DNA from: Chloranthus sessilifolius
Taxonomy: Eukaryota > Streptophyta > Magnoliopsida > Chloranthales > Chloranthaceae
NCBI GenBank assembly: GCA_021018995.1
Contig: CM037584.1
Span: forward strand, 46,451,811 to 46,515,810
Reading direction: 5' to 3'
Length of the DNA: 64,000 nucleotides
The position numbers and the translations under genes were made by a program. Position 1 is the first letter of the stretch; every line of letters begins with the position of its first letter. This document shows positions 59,897 to 64,000 of the stretch, piece by piece. The notes below the pieces were generated by a model that was not told the DNA's origin, made no database searches, and worked only from the letters and a program-made list of their open reading frames with translations.

Positions 59897-61981
59897 TCAG
59901 GAGTCTTGAGGAGGTTCGAATCTTGTGGGCGTGTCGATGCCCATCATACAGCACAGGCCTGACAGTAAGATTACAAGGAGAACAATACCCTGAAAGCCAT
60001 AGCAAAAATTAATGTTCAGGATTTCAGATTCACTAAATATTTGAAATAGCAAGCTCAAGTGCAGTCTGAGAAATAGAAAAATCGATCAAAAAATAAGACC
60101 CAAATTTTGAGCAGTATGTTATACACAGATTTTTAAGATATATTTTTGCATCAAGCCAATATAATTTTGAGTAACATATTGCATGGGGTTTGGTGCGATG
60201 GTTCAAGAATGGTTTTACTCTCCATGGTCATAAACACAAGTACAACCAGGGTCAGCTCACGCTTCCCCAGCTAGCCACAACCATAAGAAACGCTGGCAAA
60301 AAAAATTGGGTAGAAAATGGTGCAACTTACAATTAGCACCCCTTCCAGAAGTGATGCTTTGATCTGGCAAACTTCATCACAGAAAGTTGAATCAACTGAA
60401 CCATTTCCCTGTGTTCCTTCGGAAAGAAACCTATCCAATCCTCCGTGGGAAGAGTGTTGATGTGATCTATATGGATCAGAAGCATAGAGAATTGTGTATG
60501 TTGCACCAGATTGCTCCAGAAAACTGAGAAGCTCAGAGAAAATCTTGCCTGCAAATCCCACCAAACCCGAATCAATAGCATCAATTCATTTTCGAAAGCA
60601 GTAGACAGACGAATTTTCAAACTAGCATACCTTCCGACTTAACCAGATCAAACTCTTCAGAGGACTGGGAATCTCCATTGCAGAAAACAATTAAATCGGT
60701 TCGACTCTGTAGCCTCGTTTCCATTTTTGAACCAATATAGTCCTGTTTTTCCAATTGTAAAATCAGATATTTACATTGGACCTCCCAAATTGCAGAGCAC
60801 ACGGAATCACGTTAAGGTTCTTAAGAGTTAAATTACATGGACTGACTGCAAGCCTGCTAGTTTCTTAACATCTTTACCCTCCACGTTACATGAATCGAGA
60901 AAAGCAATACCATTCACTCCTAAACCATGCCCGCAATTCTCAGCAAACCCTGAAATCAGGGAACTTTCCATTGCCTCCTTTTCCTTGGATGCAGCAACAT
61001 ATGGAAATGCTATGGAATGATTGGATTTTGTAAAGGAGACCTAATGACACATAAACGGAAAACCAACAATTAACAACTTTATGTTAAAAACCTTGCAAAC
61101 TAATTATACAAATTATATAACCAGTTAAGAGTTTACCTTGAGGAAATCTATAAGAGCTGGATCCAACTGTTTATCTCGAGAAATATCTGAAGTTTGCAGC
61201 TATAAATGGAAAAATCACCTTATTAATAGGCGGGAACCTAAACAAATAGTAAGAAAAAACTACAATATAGAACATATATTCTCCACTCAGCTAAGAATCT
61301 GCAAGATTGGCTCATAACGGAAAAGCTTCTTGCAGATTCTACTTGGTAATTTCTTCATTAGGAATTGAGCAGTTTCACATTGCTATGGCCAAGGTGCATA
61401 GGTGAGAAATACAATCATTTTTTTTGCCCCGCACCTGTCCCGAGGCACAAGAATGTAACTCTAGAATGAATAGACCCATCAAAAGAGATGTTGGTTTCCA
61501 TAAAATTTTATCAAAGCAGCTCAGCAGAGAGGTCCAACTTGCTCTGACAGCTCATAGGATTCTCAGAACTCACACGAGGTCGAGCAATGAGGAATCAGAA
61601 CGTGGCTCGTGGAAAGGACCATGAAATACAAAAATAATAAAAGCTGTTGAATCTATTACACTTTCCAAAGCTTACCTCTTTACCAACAAAAATGAGTGCA
61701 ATATCAACAGACTGCTGATGGTTTTCCCTAGAGCACTGAGGACAAGATACCGAAATGAGAAAATGAATTCAAGAAGAAAAATCAATAGCTAAAATCAGTA
61801 TAAATGAAATATATAAAAAATAACAATTATAATTTATAATAATAATAGAGGCAGATAATTCTTAATTGAAAAACCTACCACGATGTTTGACCAGCCCCCT
61901 TCTGAAAGAACAGACTTAGCCAATTCCTTTGGGGAGATGGTACGATAGTTAACAATTTCCCTCACTCCATAATCTGGTGAT
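59897..61981 (-). CDS. Type I membrane protein, VOA1/Ac45-like V-ATPase accessory subunit (5' incomplete)
   Basis: Exons (transcript order): 61879-61981, 61676-61735, 61137-61199, 60837-61040, 60631-60742, 60331-60548, 59897-59989; all GT-AG with consistent phases, 853 nt seen. Lumenal part: VREIVNYRTISPKELAKSVL, SEGGWSNIVCSRENHQQSVD, IALIFVGKE, IAFPYVAAS, FSELLSFLEQSGATYTILYA and SDPYRSHQHS. The last exon gives one membrane helix (GIVLLVILLSGLCCM) and a short tail GIDTPTRFEPPQDS ending at TGA 59899-59897. The helix plus (T)PTRFE tail is the pattern I associate with the VOA1/Ac45 C-terminal domain, suggesting endomembrane proton-pump assembly; this is inference. The first exon (signal peptide) was not found; an L1 fragment lies beyond 62434. 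The alternative is an uncharacterised plant transmembrane protein. Confidence 0.8.
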
Positions 61982-62084
61982 CTGCAGCAGCATATTATTA
62001 GATAATATGAGTCACTGATTTACAATTTTCTACAAACTTCAGAATTGGTCGCAGAGAAAAGTACGCACATGGTTATCCGTGTCA

Positions 62085-62185
62085 TACAATACACATTACG
62101 ATAAACGATACAATAGAAAATGATATGTATCAATAGTATGTATCGTTTCAAACTGTATCGTACGAGACAATACGATATAAGATAC
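62085..62185. repeat. Degenerate ATACGATACA word tract
   Basis: CGATACAAT, GTATCGTTTC, TGTATCGTACGAGAC and ACGATATAAGATAC recur in both senses within 100 bp, upstream of the 5'-most VOA1-like exon. Confidence 0.7.
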
Positions 62186-62433
62186 AAACTATGCATGCGA
62201 TTTAGATTATAGATTTATTTTTAAAAAAGAAAGAAGAAACCCTAACACCCATTTATTAACCCTTTCGTATCTACCAAATAAAACAAGAGAAAAATTAAAA
62301 TAAAATAAAGCAAAACAAAATAAAGAAAAGAAGAAAGAGAAGAGGAAGATCAAAACTGGTCCGGGTTCTGTCTGATCCAGTTCGCTGCTGTTGGGCAAAC
62401 CGGCTCTTCACTTTACTGTTTTATCTTGTTTCT

Positions 62434-63720
62434 TTTTTTTTATCAGTAAAAACAAAAGATCTATAATCTAGGAAAAAGAAAATAGAAGAATACAACCAGA
62501 TCAAAAGCTAAGAGAGGCGCAAAGCAAAGCTCGGGAAAACCCAGGAAAAAGAAAAACAACAAAGAGCCTAGCCTTAGCAAAGTGAGGCCACCCAGCTTCC
62601 AAATCCCAATATCCAAACCCCCCAACATACACAGCAAATGAGACCCAAATATCTTTAATCTCCCCCGCAAGCCTATATCTAAATTCATTGGCTAAGGCCC
62701 ACTGAAGCACGGTGCAGACGATATCCGAGAAGAAACTGAAATAATAGTCAGCAGCTTGATGATCACTTTTAACTTTCAGCGGCGTGTTGTAGATAAATAG
62801 GTCAGCTAAAATATCTTTGCATTTTTCTGGAATGCAGCCCACGAGATTCAGATAGCTTCGAAAGAAACACCAGATGGTTTGAGTTATCAGACAATGAATA
62901 AGAATATGATCAGCCGTTCCACACTAAGAAGCACAACCCACATATGTTAGGGGCCGCCAAACCTCTTTTAATAAGCATTGTCAACCATTTTGACACGAAC
63001 CACAATGCACACCTGGAGAAAAATAGCACCATTGGCAGTGCCTTTGACTTTCCAAATATCAGTCCAGGATTGTCTAATCAGTGGCCTTCTATTGAGACAG
63101 GAATAGGCAATTCCCAGATTCTGCAATTATCACATTCCCTCCTTTATTGGTAGCCATATACTCCCAGAAGAACACTGTATATTCCTCAATTTCCCAATCT
63201 TTAAGGAACCTCCTGACCTAGATATTCCACGCAGCCTGGCCAGTCCAATCTGATCTGAAATCTTGGATGACTCCCATCTTTCGTAGGAGTCAGTATGTAT
63301 ATATTACAGAATCTGTGACTCAACGTGACATCACCCACCCAATGATCAGTCCATAGTTTAATATCATAGCCTCTGCCCACCTTACAACTGATGCATCATT
63401 GAAAGGGGGAAGGACCGAAAGGATGCCTCTCCACCAACCTGAGGCCCTTTGGGTCCCTTTAGACCTGACATCCCAACCATGTCTAGCAACCTTGTATTTG
63501 CTGACATCTCTCTGGCCCATAGTGCATCCCGATTGGAATCAATCTCCACAGCCACTTGCCCAAAAGCACATTGTTCATCAACTGAATGCTTCTTATACAC
63601 AGCCCGCCTTCCTTTTTATCAAGGCACACAGTACCCCAATTCACAATGTGGATGTTTTTCCATTTGTCACCCTCACACCATAAAAACTACCTCATTGTAC
63701 CTTCAATTATATTAATCACC
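62434..63720 (-). mobile_element. 5'-truncated L1 LINE, zf-RVT region
   Basis: On minus the copy ends with a short poly(A) at about 62434. It contains broken frames with CGTADHILIHCLITQTIWCF (the Cys/His end of the LINE zf-RVT domain), DIWKVKGTANGAIFLQV (usual WK-x-P-x-K-x-x-FFLW) and, upstream, GGEASFRSFPLSMMHQL. Stops are frequent. It lies upstream of the 5'-most VOA1-like exon, perhaps in that gene's first intron. Confidence 0.75.
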
Positions 63721-63789
63721 CCTATGGAGCACTTAAACAACAAAAGGTAGTAAATCGGGATGTTGGTGAGAGTATTCTTGATAAGGCTG

Positions 63790-63955
63790 TCAAAAGGGCC
63801 GGGCTGGCCCATCAGCCCGGCTGGCTCGGCCCTAAAAAATTAGGGCCAGTGCTCAAAGAAGGGGTAAGAGGGCCGATCTAGGGCCTCAAGATGAAAAGCT
63901 CGTTGTAGGTCGGGCCGGGTAAGGGCTTAACAAGTTGAAGCCCGACCCGACCCAT
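63790..63955. repeat. Degenerate GGCCGGGCTGGCC word tract
   Basis: GGGCCGGGCTGGCCC, AGCCCGGCTGGCTCGGCCC, GTCGGGCCGGGTAAGGGC and AAGCCCGACCCGACCC, mutually complementary. Like the tracts at 47985, 49310 and 55286 but GC-rich. Confidence 0.7.
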
Positions 63956-64000
63956 GCATCCCTTTAATTATATAAATAAAATATATTAACATATGTGTAT

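Overview
The window is nuclear DNA of a flowering plant. The evidence is spliced genes with GT-AG introns, a plant KIN-14 kinesin with the DLGGSER switch II motif, and plant-type Ty3, Ty1/copia, TRIM, L1/RTE LINE, tRNA-derived SINE and MITE elements. I cannot name the species. Introns swollen by transposons suggest a repeat-rich genome. No rRNA, tRNA or CRISPR was seen.

Genes. (1) At 1-2781 (+) lie the last five exons of the DNA polymerase alpha catalytic subunit, carrying the C-terminal zinc module; the gene enters from the left. (2) At 18015-31091 (-) is a complete ten-exon KIN-14 kinesin. All exon phases agree and the model encodes 903 aa. Three of its introns hold retroelements: a TRIM-like element, a solo LTR and an internally deleted LTR element. 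(3) At 59897-61981 (-) are seven exons of a type I membrane protein resembling the VOA1/Ac45 accessory subunit of the V-ATPase; its first exon was not found. A possible small minus-strand gene around 52.3-52.7 kb is weakly supported.

Repeats, left to right. 1.0-2.5 kb: an L1 remnant and a solo LTR (target duplication CTAAC) in the last POLA intron. 3.7-16.9 kb: an RTE LINE split by a 12.6-kb Ty3 chromovirus (TGTGG) with 2.36-kb LTRs, decayed gag-pol and an extra ORF. 20.7-25.3 kb: a deleted LTR element (CTTGT). 27.3-28.3 kb: a solo LTR of the same family (CTTTG). 29.6-30.5 kb: the TRIM-like element. 32.4-33.9 kb: a MITE/foldback cluster. 35.1-42.1 kb: a decayed copia element (+) with a MITE inserted in its upstream fragment. 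42.4-47.7 kb: a younger copia element of the same family (-, TTACT). Together these two make a multi-kilobase inverted repeat. 48-58 kb: degenerate word-repeat tracts and long-TIR MITEs. 58.3-58.8 kb: an L1 tail carrying a SINE. 62.4-63.7 kb: an L1 fragment beyond the 5'-most V-ATPase-like exon.

The most unusual signal is a set of short, largely self-complementary CG-containing arrays: CTCGAGCG, TCGATCGATT, TCGAACGTTCGATTT, and a roughly 22-bp unit ending in CTCGATCCATCGAG. In one LTR family they sit just upstream of the TATA box, and each copy carries a different array on the same LTR backbone. In the unrelated chromovirus, similar arrays lie in both LTRs and upstream of its extra ORF, with different copy numbers in the two LTRs of the same insertion.
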